Source: Epiperipatus broadwayi
Taxonomy: Eukaryota > Onychophora > Udeonychophora > Euonychophora > Peripatidae
NCBI GenBank assembly: GCA_028023455.1
Contig: JAQFVV010012397.1
Coordinates: 4,856,888-4,920,887 of the forward strand
Length of the DNA stretch: 64,000 nucleotides
Direction: 5' to 3'
The translations under genes were made by a program, and so were the position numbers. Below, one piece after another: positions 22,818 through 35,407 of this stretch. The notes under the pieces are model-generated. The model had not been told where the DNA came from, did no database searches, and saw nothing but the letters and a program-made list of their open reading frames with translations. Positions within the stretch are counted from its first letter, which is position 1. Each line of letters begins with the position of its first letter.

Positions 22818-25800
22818 TCTAACCCAGTAAGTTTAATATTATTAGTTTATTTTATTTGCACCCATGACACTAATTTTCAGGTTGTTGTTGAGGCAACCCA
22901 AATAAAGCAACATATCCATTAATTTTCCAATATGATCCAAAATACTTTTCATATAATACAATTGTACATTCAATTCTCTTAAGCCATGCCGCGATTGTAA
23001 TAACAACAATAATTGATCACTTATTAATTTAAAGAATAATTATAATAATATTAATCTCAGGGTTCTTTGTTTCATGTAAGGAAATGCTCGGCAGTATTGT
23101 GCTGTCGCATATGACTGGCATTCTGGTCGGCTATAGGAAACATTTATTTTACTTAAATTCAATGTGTCTTCATCTCTCATATCAACTGCTATATTATTTA
23201 AAAAGATGATAATTCTATTCAATAATGACGTATAATTTTGAATAACACAGCCTTTTTTTTTTTTTTTAGAATCTCAGTCAGAATAATAAAAAGACAAGGG
23301 TGCTTTTTGTGTCCTTCCATCATCCATGACAACACAATAATATAACTAAGATTTATTACTTAGACAATTTAACTAAATGGGAATGGAATAATGTGCAACC
23401 AAAGTTAATGGTTTGGGAATAAATTCATTTTTTTTTTTTTTACACAAATGTGAATGTTTAGTCTTAAGTTTTCAACTCCATAAATAATTATCATTAAACT
23501 AAAATATAATGACATATTCCGATCTGCTTAACTTTATTTATCTGGTATATTAAGTTTTTAAGAATTTGGAATGATTTCGCACTCAAGAAAAGGTTTTGCA
23601 AATATTGTGCAAACACTTATATTTAGCAGATAAAAACAAAAAAATGAATCTACAACAAATTTTAACAAGACTATAATTTATTATTATCACAAAAAAAAAT
23701 ATATGAACATTTATTCAATAATCCCATAGTAATACAAAATATAAAATATAACTGACATTAATCTGTATACTCTTTTGGTTATGGACTAGAGGTTACTACT
23801 TCTCCTGTATGCAATTGCATGGATTGATTAACTAAAAGTACATTTCATTACCGATACATTGTTTATTAAATTTTGGTAACCTTGTAGAGCTTTTATTCAA
23901 AATTATTGACTATTTTTTTTTTTTTTTAAATGATTAATCCAATCATATGCAATATGCAAAATATTAAATTTATTTCTAATACATTTACTTTATTTATGGT
24001 CTTTAATGGGATAACCTATTCTAATTATAGGCCAGTTATCAGAAGTTACACCTACCATCTTACATTTAACTTAATGCTAACTTAAGTTATGATACAAATT
24101 TTATTCATACGTATAATTTTAAATATGAGTATTATTTAATTACTAACCAGAATTAAATATTGCATTTGAATATTCCTTCAGTAAATAAGCGTTTTAAATT
24201 ATGCAATTTTAATTACTTTCCCCATTGATTTACTTGTCAAATACTAGCAATATTTAGCAGCACAATACAGATATTGATCTTAGTTACTAATGCACTATTT
24301 ATACTAAAGTGGATCTTGAGGAACTAACACCTCCAATATAACCTTTATCTTGCCCGAACTTTCAAAATTAAGCACAATAATCAACACCTTCCATGGTGGA
24401 GCTATCTTTATTTTCACATGAGGAATATGGAATAACCACGAAGGTCTGTAGAGTAATCTACTACATTAAAATATTTTGGTGGTTTCTTGCCTCTTACTTG
24501 GGCATACAATGAACACACAACAAATACATCCCTCTCCTGGGATTTAAACGAATGACGCATACTAAATGCTCGATAAATTCTTGATCGTCCTATCTATGAG
24601 AATCGATCACTTGGGCTATAAACATACCCGAACATTATATTTAAAATCTTCCTCTCATGGAAAACAAAGCTTTTGGGGAGATCATTTTTCATCCCACAAA
24701 ATAAATACATTATAATTATTACCTATGCGAATATTAAGCATATACCAATGCTATATCTGGGCAGGATAACTAAATACACTGATTATAATAAACTTATGTT
24801 ACCGTGTATACTTTGATCAACATCTGAAATCAATGGACATCATAGAATAAAAGTATAATAATTTTAATTTTAATAAAGGAACATTCAAAAATAGTTGGTA
24901 GCATACTATCTTAAACTAAATAAAGTGGATGTGTTATTTAAGAATAATTAGGAATAAATTCCTCAATTAATACAGTATAAATTCGTTTCAAAACTTTAAC
25001 AAGAAATATTTTGTTATAGCATTTTTTTTTTTAGTTACTTCTGATAATTTTCAATATTTATTTTACCCCTTAAATATCTAAATATTTTTCTTTTATGTAT
25101 CTAACATACAAAATTTCTACCTACAATTGTACGTAATAATTAAAACATATTTTATAGATTTTTTCTTTCGTGTTAAATATCAACTTAACCTATAATAATT
25201 ATATTAAAACATACCTTTGTCATTACAAGGCTATTAAATATCTCTTGACCATACAGACTTTAACCTATGTGATATAACAAAAAAATACATATCATTTATA
25301 ACTTAGTTGTAAACAATCATTAATTAACAAGTGCATATTCTCTCATTAGAAAATGTTTTTCTGTTGAGCAATTGGTCCAGGTGAAGAGCTTTATCCAGTC
25401 GTATTTCATGCAGCAAGTTTAAAAACAATAAACACATGGTATTATTTCCTTTAAATAAAAGTTTTCTCTTATTTTGTGCATTTAATAAATTAGGTAAAGA
25501 AAAATATAGCAGAATTGAAGATTAATTCTTACTTGAATGAAACTACTACAATTTTGGGATCCAAGAAAATAAAATATACATATTCTAACATAACGAACAG
25601 TTGACGATAGACGATAAACATACACAATATTTTTTTTTTATTAACGATACGTATACTTATTAGCTAGCTTACTTATGGACGAAAATGCGCAATTTTCCGA
25701 GAGATTATTATGATAATAACTGCAGTCAATTTACGTGTACAGGAAGTTTTTAATAATTCCAACTGATGTATAATATAATATATCATTTATTTTATCATTA

Positions 25801-27075
25801 AGTCACTAAGATATTTGGTTTTGTTCATACTTTAGGAATTATAAATTTTTTTAACGGTAACTTCTCCGTAAGAATGCACGTATATAATTTTTTTCTTACA
25901 TTTACTTCAAGAAAGTCTTTCATTTTTTTTCTTTTTTTTTTAAAAAAAATATACAAATGTATAGTTTAATATTATGATGATTATTATTATTTTTAGACAA
26001 TTCTTGATGAATAAAAACATTTTTAACATATGTAATTGCATTATTTGTAAAGGCAGACGAGATTTTCAGAAAGGGCACCAAAAAAAAATGTATCTAGTTA
26101 ATCTTCCTTTGCTTCTCAACATTTTTTTTCAATTATTATTATTTTTTTCTATACCAAGAAAATATTAACAAGTGATACAAAGTTACTAAATAATTATTTC
26201 TCATTTGGAAATCATTTATCTTCCTTAATTTAGACATAATAACACTTTTCGTGATTCCCTTAGTTAATTCTGTCATTTTTAACTTTAGCATGAGACAATA
26301 AACTTTTAAGTATAAAAGGTCTTTAAATAGGTAGATGGCAAAGAAAATCAGGATATCTTATCAAAAAAAATTTAGCCACACATTATATTATTAAAATTTT
26401 ACTTTGATTACATTTATTTCTGCAAAATAAAATGAAAAAATTGAGTTACCAAATTTCAGCACTGTTCCTTCCTTGAAAACTAAAAGCAGACTATTTTTTT
26501 TTTTTTTACTTTAGCGACCTCTTCCAGAAAAATAATCATTTGATTATAACATAAACAAAAGAAAGGAAAAACTTATTACAATCATATAGTTTTCAGTATT
26601 ATTTACCTGGATTACAAAGTAATTTGACAATATAAAAATAATAATAATAAATACATTAAATTAACAATCAGTGATGTATAATTCTTTAAACATTAATTTT
26701 TTTTCTTTTTTTTTTTTTTTAATTTTTTTTTTTTTTTACAAAAGAAATTACCAGAAGTTATTGTGCTTTATGATAAGACACTCATCCACTCTCCCCTCTA
26801 CCCATCCAAAATCAATTACTGTTTAGCTTTTATACCATATTAATTTGCTCTAATTATTAATATCTCAATTAAATTATTCATGTTCTCTCTTTAAAAATGA
26901 CATTGAGTTATTAAATGTATTAGTTATTCACCCAAAACATGCCAAAGTGAGTGAATAGCACACTTTATTAATCAATTATTACTATTGTTATTTTATCTTT
27001 TTATTTCTTTAAAGAATAGCATTGTTTTCCTGCAGAAATAATGCCAAGTAAACCCAGTGTCAATAACACTAGGTT

Positions 27076-27078
<3 letters not shown>
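22818..27078 (-). repeat. 5' LTR (right copy), 4261 bp
   Basis: Direct repeat of 14915-19144. Both ends match the left copy. It carries 38 bp (26179-26216) that are absent from the left copy at 18281/18282, and differs elsewhere in T-run lengths and by scattered substitutions. No coding domain is recognisable in it. Confidence 0.97.
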
Positions 27079-27123
<45 letters not shown>

Positions 27124-27133
27124 AACCTAGTGT

Positions 27134-27137
<4 letters not shown>
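27061..27137. repeat. (TA)-centred palindrome 3 at the right LTR edge
   Basis: The LTR ends AATAACACTAGGTTACAA, followed by about 41 bp of (TA)n and then TTGTAACCTAGTGTTATT, an exact 18 bp inverted copy of the LTR end. A second (TA)n tract follows immediately. The copied arm lies outside the element. Confidence 0.95.

Positions 27138-27168
<31 letters not shown>
27138..27168. repeat. (TA)n microsatellite
   Basis: A second TA tract bounding the inverted copy of the LTR end. Confidence 0.95.
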
Positions 27169-27169
<1 letters not shown>

Positions 27170-28600
27170 CCTTGAATATATGTAAATCACTACCAATGGA
27201 CATATAAATCTTAAAATTACTATATTTTAAAGGTTTATTGTACATAATATTTTTTTTCTTAAAGCATATAAAAAGGATTTTTTAAAAATTCAATTTTTGT
27301 AATTAAAACTTCCAAATAAAGAATTCCAATAATAGAAATATTCCAATATAAAAATATATTTTTAGATAATTGGTTTATGCTGCTTTGCAAAAATTCCTTA
27401 AAGGAAAATTAAATATGAAGCAGAAAATACTTCATAAGAATTGAAAAAAATATAATTTTTCATTTGACAATTCTGATTATTATTCAAATTTTAGAAAGTC
27501 TGTATATATGTAGGTTTTTTTTCAATAAAATGGTTTATTTTAATACTATTTATATTAAAGTTATTAAAAAAAATGTCTAGATTATTTTAGTAAGTATAAG
27601 GAATGAAATTTGAAGTTTTGTTGAAAATTTTATTAAAAAATTATTGATTGTAAAAATTAATTACTAAAATGACCCCTTAATGATATAACAGATGGTGCAT
27701 AAATTAAAAAAAAAAGTAAAGCAAAGTAAAGGTAGTATTAAATATTTTAACTCTTTTGCTATATAATAAAAAGATAACTCGTTAGACAATAATTTAATTA
27801 ATAGTAACGTACATATAATTCTTTTTACAAAAATTCTAACTAATACTTTAGTGGGATTTTATGCCCTGTATTAAGGTATATTGAGTGTTAAAAGTCTATT
27901 ATTCAACGCTCACTTTGTCATTTCCAATGATCCAACATCCTGAATAACAAAATCATTCAAGATTTTATGATGTTAATTGATTTGTAGAATATTCTCTTTG
28001 CCACACCAAAAGATATTTAATTTTTATTCATATTTTTGCAGACTTTCTTCAACAGATAAATAATGATGTTAAAAATAGCTTGCCTTTTAATTGCTTGTAA
28101 CAATAAAGTGACTATTTTCAAAATTTGTTTTTGAATGAAAACTAAATTCAGACTTACCATGAAATCAAAATGTGCCAATAAACATTTTGAGATTAGCAGT
28201 AATATTTATTAGATTTTAATTACTTTTTTTATATAACCGTTATTTGTTATCTTAGGATGAGTGGTAAAATTAGAAATAACATGTTATATACCTATAAGTG
28301 AAAGAATAGGATTTGTACATGAAATTATGCAAGATGAAGATGTTGATGCATTAGAATTTATAGAAGCTAACATTGAAAAAGAATCAGAATGTCATTTTTT
28401 CATGTAAGTTGTATGTGAAATTGTACAATATTCAAGTATTGGGTAAAAGTACTGTCTTTATATTAACAATAAATGGAATATTATATGTATTCTGTATTGT
28501 TTTGTGATGTTGGAATTTATGCAAAGTGAATTTGATGAGGAGGGTTGTAAGAAATAGAATTCTGTCACAATGCTTGTGAGAAAAAAAAATTAACATTGAA
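27169..28600. other. AT-rich DNA, no gene seen
   Basis: AT-rich flank to the right of the LTR element. Short open frames only. A piece near 28310-28400 reads as a run of about 25 codons without a stop, but it has no recognisable domain. Confidence 0.5.
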
Positions 28601-28619
28601 ATGAGTGAAATAAGTCACT

Positions 28620-29045
28620 AAACATCACATGATTACCATTCTTTATGCTTACACTAGCTGTCAACACAGAGACAATAATATCCATACATTATTACCACTC
28701 AGTGTAAGCTAGAGTAATCAATGGATGTATGAAGGTTTGTGCATAAATCCCTATCTCGTGTTTAATCAAATATTTTCAGACTAGTTTGATAGCTTGTGGC
28801 TTTTATCAATGAGGATCATTGATCTGCTGAAAGATTCCATTAGATCTTGCATTATATACTAAGATCTAGATGCAGCAATTTCTGATCCAAGACTCTTTAC
28901 TGATGAAAGCTTAGTTAAACACTAGTCTAGGGATATGGTCTGAGTTGGCAATAGATAGAGATTTTATGCACAAACCTTCATGCATCCATTGGTTACTCTG
29001 GCTTGTACTGAATGGTGCTACAGTATGCAGAGTTTTGCCTCTGAA
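28620..29045. mobile_element. Fold-back (inverted-repeat) element, copy 2
   Basis: Arms at about 28700-28850 and 28860-29040 are diverged inverted copies. Both carry the family landmarks of copy 1: the GTAATCAATGGATG block, the AAGGTTTGTGCATAAAT block and the AGATCT-rich centre. Left of the arm, ACATCACATGATTACCATTC matches the reverse complement of the 57 bp direct repeat of copy 1. The right end, CAGTATGCAGAGTTTTGCC, matches the end of copy 1. There is almost no spacer. No coding capacity. Confidence 0.75.
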
Positions 29046-29384
29046 GTGAATGAAGCTGAACAAGGCAAGAGACATGAGCATATAAGGTTTGGGGCAAAGG
29101 GGATATTACAATGCATACATCAAATTGGTATATACAATAACAAAACCAAAAGGATTTGAGAGCAGAACAAATAACAGGTTTTAAAAATGTTGATTTGTGA
29201 TTTAGAGAGAATGTAGTTGTGACATTTGATCTATATTTAAAAAAAAAATCCTAACAATTTAGGCCTTAGAATTTTATTATACTTTTGTTATAAATTAGCA
29301 ATTAAAACAGATTAATTTTTTTTAATTTGTTTTAAATGGCATTCACTAATGGCAATACTGCAGTAAATAAAGATCAAGGGAGTA

Positions 29385-30710
29385 TTTACTTTGCCAGGTC
29401 TTTTTTGTAGATGATGTGGAAGTTATGATGAGGACATGCACAAGGGTGGGTAAAGAGATGAGAATTTTATTTAGTGAAGAAAAATCAAATATAATGATAG
29501 TTAATACTGGGGAAAGAAAAGACGTAAAATTTTTATTGGGGGATATAAAGTTAAATGTTGCGAATAAATATAGTTATTTGGGAATCATTTTAAGTAATCA
29601 GAAAAATTGCTTGGATGAATGGGAAAAAAATTGGTAAATGAAGCAAAGGAAAGAAAGGAATTAATAAAGAAATTAACAGGATTTTTATATAATAAATATG
29701 ATATAGCTAGAATTGTATGGAAGGGAGTTGTAATAGCAGGGTTAACATATGGTAATGATGTGTTATTAGTAAAGGGGTATTTTATTACTTAGAAAAAGTA
29801 CAAAGGGGGGGATAAAAAGACATGCAATAGATGCAGATGTGTGGCCAGTAAAAGAGGCAATTCAAGGAAAATGGAATGGTCAAGTTTTTATATGAGAGAT
29901 GCAAAAAACAAGATGAAAATGTTTGATAGGTTGTAGTTTATGGATAATAAGCCAAAATAGTATTTAATTGGGTTACGAGTAAAGGGCAGGCAACAAGATG
30001 AGTGAGAAAGGTAATGTAGTACGTAAAAGATTTGACTAAAGAATTTATATCGGTATACTTGTAAAAAAAAGTGGGATGATTGTGTTAGGAGGATTGTTGA
30101 ATGTTATAGTGATAAGGAATGGGATAAAAGAATAGATGCATTAATAAAGAATAGGGAGTTGGAGAGATGGAGAACTAATATGGAGAATAAAATAAGTCTA
30201 AATATATATAGAAGTAAATGGAATGTTAGGTGTGAGTTAAGGTATGATAATAGTAAGGAAAGTAGACTATTGTTTAAGGCTTGAAAAGGATCTTTAGCAA
30301 CAAGGGATACTTGCATGTAAATAGAAAAATATGGATGATTTAGTCTGCAAGTTGTATAAGGAAGGCATAGAAAATATTAGGCATCAGATAATTGAATGTA
30401 AATTCTTGAGAGCAGAAAGGGTACCATAATGAAGTTGTGGAAGTATAAATCTGAACAAAGTGATTATACAGAAAGTGGGTGATTGGTTTTTATGCTGGGT
30501 TTGAGAAAATATAAAAGGGATTTAAATATAAAGGCCATAGAGTTGACAAAGATTATGTTGTGGAAATGGGATGGAGCAGATTATGGGAAAACTTAGGTTG
30601 GGGGAATGGAAAGGGAATGTAAGGTGGCTAACAGGTTCCTCTGGGCATAGTTGTTGAGAGATTCCTGATTCCATTTAAGGAGAAGTCATAGTGCATCACA
30701 TCACATCACA
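29385..30710 (+). pseudogene. LINE remnant, 5'-truncated copy of family 1
   Basis: This copy begins near reverse transcriptase domain C, with FFVDDVEVMM at about 29401 (the FADD box as FVDD). It continues EMRILFSEEKSNIMIVN and then KYSYLGIILSNQKNCLDEWE. The open part is 29416-29637. Downstream it parallels the 13.4-14.65 kb copy segment by segment and ends with the same AGTGCATCACATCACATCAC tail at about 30690-30709. Truncation at the 5' side and a defined 3' end are typical of LINE copies. Frameshifts and stops after 29637 make it non-functional. Confidence 0.8.
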
Positions 30711-31120
30711 ATGAATTAGATTTTGTATTACCATTAAGGATTATATACTTTGATAAAATATTGAATCCTTAGTGATAATCTACTTACTTAAAACATTTTT
30801 AGATTGTGATTGATTTTTACAATTCATTTAAGAATTCTCTTATGTTTAAAATGAAATAAATACATTTCCATATATTCAACATTTATGCAAAAGACCTTCA
30901 TATAATAATGATTATATATTAGTCTATCTTATTCTTGATTTTAGATTAAAGATTGACATTCATTTAGAAAACTATTTTCATATTGTTTTTTAATCAATCA
31001 AGAAAGTTCAGTTTGCAATCAAATATTGATTAATAAATGAACTGAAAAAGGTGATTATAATATGGCCAAAAATATTGATATACTATATATCAAAGCAGAA
31101 CTGTGGATATCATTATCACT
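30711..31120. other. AT-rich DNA, no gene seen
   Basis: Short AT-rich gap between two LINE remnants, with no motif recognised. Confidence 0.5.
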
Positions 31121-31499
31121 ATACAAAATTGATTAATGAGATTTTAGTTTATTTCTGTTTTCATTTCAAACAAACTTTATTCACAATTAGTTATTTACAA
31201 TGAATAGTTATTTACAATGTTTAAAAGGTGTCATTTGCATTTACTTTGGTGGATAACAGTTCTAAAATTCTTATTACCATGTTGTCTCATTATCCCTCTG
31301 CTTCCAGGTTTCAATCATACTTATAGACAATAGCTGTGGTAGTTTTATTGTCCTTATAATCTGACCCTTTGTTTGTTGGCATTGGAGTGGTCTAGTAGCT
31401 ATCAGTGATGAGCTTGAGATAATCCATTAAGCAATTGTCTTTTCAACTAATGTCATTCAATGTTATAAATTCACTTGATCCCAGGTTTCATCAGCCAAC

Positions 31500-32120
31500 C
31501 AGGATAGACAGGTTCTCTTGTCTTTTTCTTTTATATTTTTGAGAAGGTTAAGCATGAGATCTTCTGCTAGTTGGTCCAGTTTTTTTTGAAAAGTTATTTT
31601 GCACCTAATGGTTCAGATGACAAAGTTTATAAAAGTTGCCAGTCTTATTGTTCCGAACATTCCTTTTTTCAAGACCAGCTTTAGTGCTACTTGGGACTGA
31701 TCAGGTTTGACCATTCTTTTTAAAATTATATTTCAGAAGTTTTCCCATGCTTCACAGTGTGTAAGAATGTGGTCCGTTGTCTCCTCATCTTTATTGCATA
31801 AGGGGCAGAGAGGGTTGATATTGTATCCTCTCTGGTGGCACAAGAAGGCTGCAGTGGGAAGTGCACCCAAGTTTATTTTTATCAAAATGTCCACATATTT
31901 TGGTTCTAGCTTCCAATATTTTGTCATCTTTGTTAATCTGGGGATTTCTATAGGGAGTAAGCATACAGCTTTATTTCTTTCCTGAAGAACTGCTTGGTAG
32001 ACTTCCCAGTAAATGAGTTTCACATTAAATAGGGTACTTGAGGTTTTTATGCTCTCCACTACTAAGGTAATCTGTTGCTGAATCCATAGTTTTTTGTTTT
32101 GGGGAGTTTATTTATGTTTC
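31500..32120 (-). pseudogene. LINE C-terminal fragment with zinc-binding CPLC motif
   Basis: The - strand frame at 32059-31733 (108 codons) reads YVDILIKINLGALPTAAFL and then NPLCPLCNKDEETTDHILTHC. The C-x2-C-x(n)-H-x4-C pattern preceded by an I-R-x-G-PT stretch is the C-terminal zinc-binding region found in many LINE polyproteins. It is probably broken after 31733, but frames beyond it stay similar in composition. It could be the C-terminus of the - strand LINE whose RT pieces lie at 34.3-35.4 kb, but the RT centre between them is not recognisable, so two elements remain possible. Confidence 0.72.
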
Positions 32121-33437
32121 ATACTTGAATATGCAAAAATAATCACACATATTTTTCAAATAATGGTAAAAATCTCTGTTTAAAATAATTACAACTGTAA
32201 GACAATAGCTTTCTTATTTACAAAATTATAAAAATTAATAAAATTCCAAGTAAAAACTTAAATGTATAGTCCATTTTTTAGTTGGATAAAAGTTTTGAAG
32301 ACTTTTTTAGATAGTAAAATATATTGGGAAATAAATAAAACATGTCATACTATTATTTAGCTTACATTATAAAAAATCATATATTATACTCTACAAAGTG
32401 ATTTAACATAACTAGAAAATGTTTCATTTTTGTTAGTGTTTGAAAGAGAAATGAAAGAGATTGACATAACATATTTATTGATTTACAGAAAACAGTAAAA
32501 TTTTTTATTTCAAAGCAAAAAATGTTATGCTGAGTGTAGGCTTTAAGATTATTGTTCATACTATACAATAATAAGATCAACTTTTCAAACAAAAAGCAAA
32601 GACTAGAGAATAGATTAATATTCAAAAGTATGAAATATACCTCATAAAAATTGACAAATATCATAGACAGAATAGAAACATTTATTGTAAAAAAACAAAA
32701 TGAAGAACAAAATGTTGTGACTTATAAAACAATTGGAAAAAAATATGTATTATTGAATGACATTGCTTTTAGTAATTTATTTATGACATTAACAAAACAA
32801 AACTTTGGAATCAACATTTTAAAAAACTATTTAAATATTTTGCTAAATAATGATTCAGGAGTTTAACATTTTAATATTACTATATTATGAGTAATGAAAA
32901 AAATGTTTTAACTATTACATATATTTTTTAAAAATAATTTTGTTTCAAGAATGCTGAGTGGTGAGATTTTAAAAGAAAATATTATACAGAGAATCACTTT
33001 GTTTGAATTCATTTTTATTTTTATTTTTATCTATTGGATAAAGGTAATACAATATTGGATAAATATTAAACTTTTTTTAAGAAATTTTTTTGCATAACAT
33101 GGTAGAATTAAACTTAGAATACCACCTGAATATGATGTAGTAAGGATATAATACATTAATACAATCCAGAGCTAAAACAGGTACAGATTCAACTCATATC
33201 TAATCATAAATCAAAAATCTAATATTTTTGATAGAATCATTATTTAAAATATAGAAACCTGTGGATATTTATACAGAAGTTAAGGTTTAATTACTAATAA
33301 TAATGAAAATATTGTTAGCCTAATTACATTATGATAGATTAAGAAAATAGGCATAAGGATATTTTGAAAAGATATCCCATAGTGTAGAGGAAGAATAATA
33401 TGATCCTTGAAATTGACTGCAAAGCTACTTAATAAAG
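32121..33437. other. AT-rich DNA, no gene seen
   Basis: Open frames at 32377-32664 (-) and 32651-32866 (+) have AT-driven composition (F, I, K, N, L) and no motif. If the 31.5 kb and 34.3 kb LINE parts belong together, the RT core should lie about here, but I cannot see it. Confidence 0.45.
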
Positions 33438-33491
33438 AATATGAATTAGAGGTATATATATATATATATATATATATACCTCTAATTCATA

Positions 33492-33493
<2 letters not shown>
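33438..33493. repeat. (TA)-centred palindrome 4
   Basis: AATATGAATTAGAGG, 26 bp of (TA)n, then the exact 15 bp reverse complement CCTCTAATTCATATT. Confidence 0.97.

Positions 33494-33496
<3 letters not shown>

Positions 33497-33521
<25 letters not shown>
33497..33521. repeat. (TA)n microsatellite
   Basis: A second TA tract within a few bases of the inverted arm, as at the LTR element edges. Confidence 0.95.
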
Positions 33522-33522
<1 letters not shown>

Positions 33523-34299
33523 ATTTGATTGATTGCAATTGATATGACAATATATAGTTTTTATTTATGATGGTTCAAATTGAAATCACCCAAGATGATT
33601 TATAGTGAAGAATTATTTTATATGGCTAAGCATATCTTTTTCTGTGTAAAATACATAAAGCATATATACCATTTTAAATTTCAGATAGAACATAATATAA
33701 GAATCAATGTCTTCATTATTAAAGGACTAGTTTTCCACACTTCATTATTTTGGATCATATGTAACATCTCAAAGAATTCATGGGTTTTGACTTGCTTAAT
33801 TTGATCTGCCCAACATATAGAAAATGGTTACATGGATAATGACATTTCTTTTTTTCCAATGACAAGATTATTTATAATATTGAGTCTCCTCATTATTTAT
33901 CCAAATATATCATTATTCCCTATGTTATCAGTATTTTTGGACAATGTAGGGCAGTAAAAGTATTCTTTGATAGCATTACATTTTAAACAGATTCATATTC
34001 TTTCTATCTGATTATTTTGGCAGTCCAAGTTTGGCAGCAGAAGTGATGATTATAAAATAAAGCAATTAATCAGTTTTAATTTGATATTTTTTAAAATATT
34101 TTAATCTTCCCATATTTTTGGCAATTTTGTCATTTCTTTTCTTGTTATTATAATTTTTTTATGTATTTTCTAATCATAATTGGACTCTTATTGTCCAATA
34201 AATATTAAAAAAAACACTATTTTGCAGCTTAAATTCTATTGATAATGGTTTAAAATTTTGTTATTTGCTGTTATAAATTCAAAGATATTTCCGAAGTAA

Positions 34300-35400
34300 T
34301 TCAAGACTATCTCCCATAGTTTTTCTGCATTAGTTTTCTCTTATGACTCTTCTAGATATAAGTTATAACTAGTAATGGAATAATTGTGAGAGATTTAGTG
34401 CTGCTAAATAAATGTTAATTATGTTGAGTATTATTTTACCCATATATGAAGTTAGTATAATAGGTTTTTAATTATTACAGTCAGTTAAATTGCCTTTTTT
34501 ACAAAATAGAATTATTTCTTTAAATCCTCTGACAATGGTGATGAATGACCTTTTCATCCATATTTTTTACAATTTCAGTTACTATTCTATATACCTGGTT
34601 TGCTGTAAGTTTCATTGATTTTAATATTATACAGCTTTATCTTTTTCTGATCTAAGAATATCTGTTCTAGATCATTTTGATTAAATTGGCTTCTGTGTAC
34701 ATATTGGATAGGAGTCATTGCGATGATGCCAACAATATTTCTTCAATATCTAAACAATTTCATGTTGTTTTAATTTCTGACAAATTTTCATATACAACTT
34801 TTTATCTTTTAAATTTAACATGTTTAGTTTTATGATTATATTCTGGAATGCTTACAATTTTATATTCCATTTTGTCATTTGATAATATTATTATTCACTG
34901 ATCTTTAGTCAGATTGCATCACACCGGACATTGTTTATGTTTTTGAGGCATTATTTAGTTTGTATTGATCTTAATTGTTTCCACAATTCATTTTTTTAGT
35001 ATCTGATCATTCTTTTTTGTTCAGTTTTGAACACTATTAGATTGTTTTAACTGTTGAAAGGCATTCCAGAAGTCTGAAGTTTCTGATATTTTTTTCTGTG
35101 TCATTTTTATTTATAAAATTAGTTCTTGTTTTAAAAGCACATTCAGAATTAGACATAATGGTATAGTCATCATTAATAACCATCTGTTCTAAATTCAAAC
35201 AAGATCCATTTAATTTTTATAAACACTAGTGGGCACTATAAAATTGAAGAAATGGTGAATATGGTCTCAAAATGTCATATTCATTATTATGAGATTCATT
35301 TCAAGAGCAAATTGTATGAGTTGTTCTCAGATGTCTTTTACCCAAATTCATATCTGTCCATTATTATTTTTTATATGATCATTTGTTCTTGTATATAGTA
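34300..35400 (-). pseudogene. LINE remnant (APE endonuclease end and start of RT)
   Basis: On the - strand, a piece near 35340-35285 reads EQLIQFALEMNLIIMN, the conserved G-x-L-(I/V)-x-FA-x-x-x-L-I-I-x-N segment of APE-type LINE endonucleases. Lower down, near 34503-34420, another piece reads CKKGNLTDCNN, a stop, and then KPIILTSYMGKIILNII. This matches the KKGD-x-x-x-C-NYRPI-LLS-x-x-KI motif that opens the reverse transcriptase. The order (endonuclease first, then RT) and spacing (about 800 bp) are right for a LINE. Every frame is broken by stops. The RT catalytic boxes are not recognisable further down. The clade is undetermined. Confidence 0.65.
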
Positions 35401-35407
35401 TTATCAC

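Larger units (their letters stand above)
14915..27078 (-). mobile_element. Giant-LTR Ty3/Gypsy-type retrotransposon, internally deleted
   Basis: Two near-identical direct repeats (14915-19144 and 22818-27078) flank a 3673 bp internal region that carries gag and integrase sequence on the - strand, so the 5' LTR is the right one. The whole element is about 12.16 kb, with roughly 70% of it LTR. Both outer edges abut (TA)n. Differences between the LTRs are scattered substitutions (about 1-2% over the first 330 bp by eye), homopolymer-T length changes and one 38 bp indel, so insertion was fairly recent. Protease, reverse transcriptase, RNase H and the integrase zinc-binding N-terminus are missing between gag and the integrase core. 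This copy can only move, if at all, with proteins from intact relatives. The integrase with a GPY-type tail supports a Ty3/Gypsy assignment. There is no envelope frame. Confidence 0.93.

Noticed and set aside
14915-27078. An endogenous retrovirus with envelope
   Set aside because: No envelope frame or transmembrane segment lies between the integrase and the 3' LTR; only about 125 bp separate them.
33438-33521. A DNA transposon with terminal inverted repeats
   Set aside because: Arms of 15 bp enclose only (TA)n, with no interior sequence and no target duplication.
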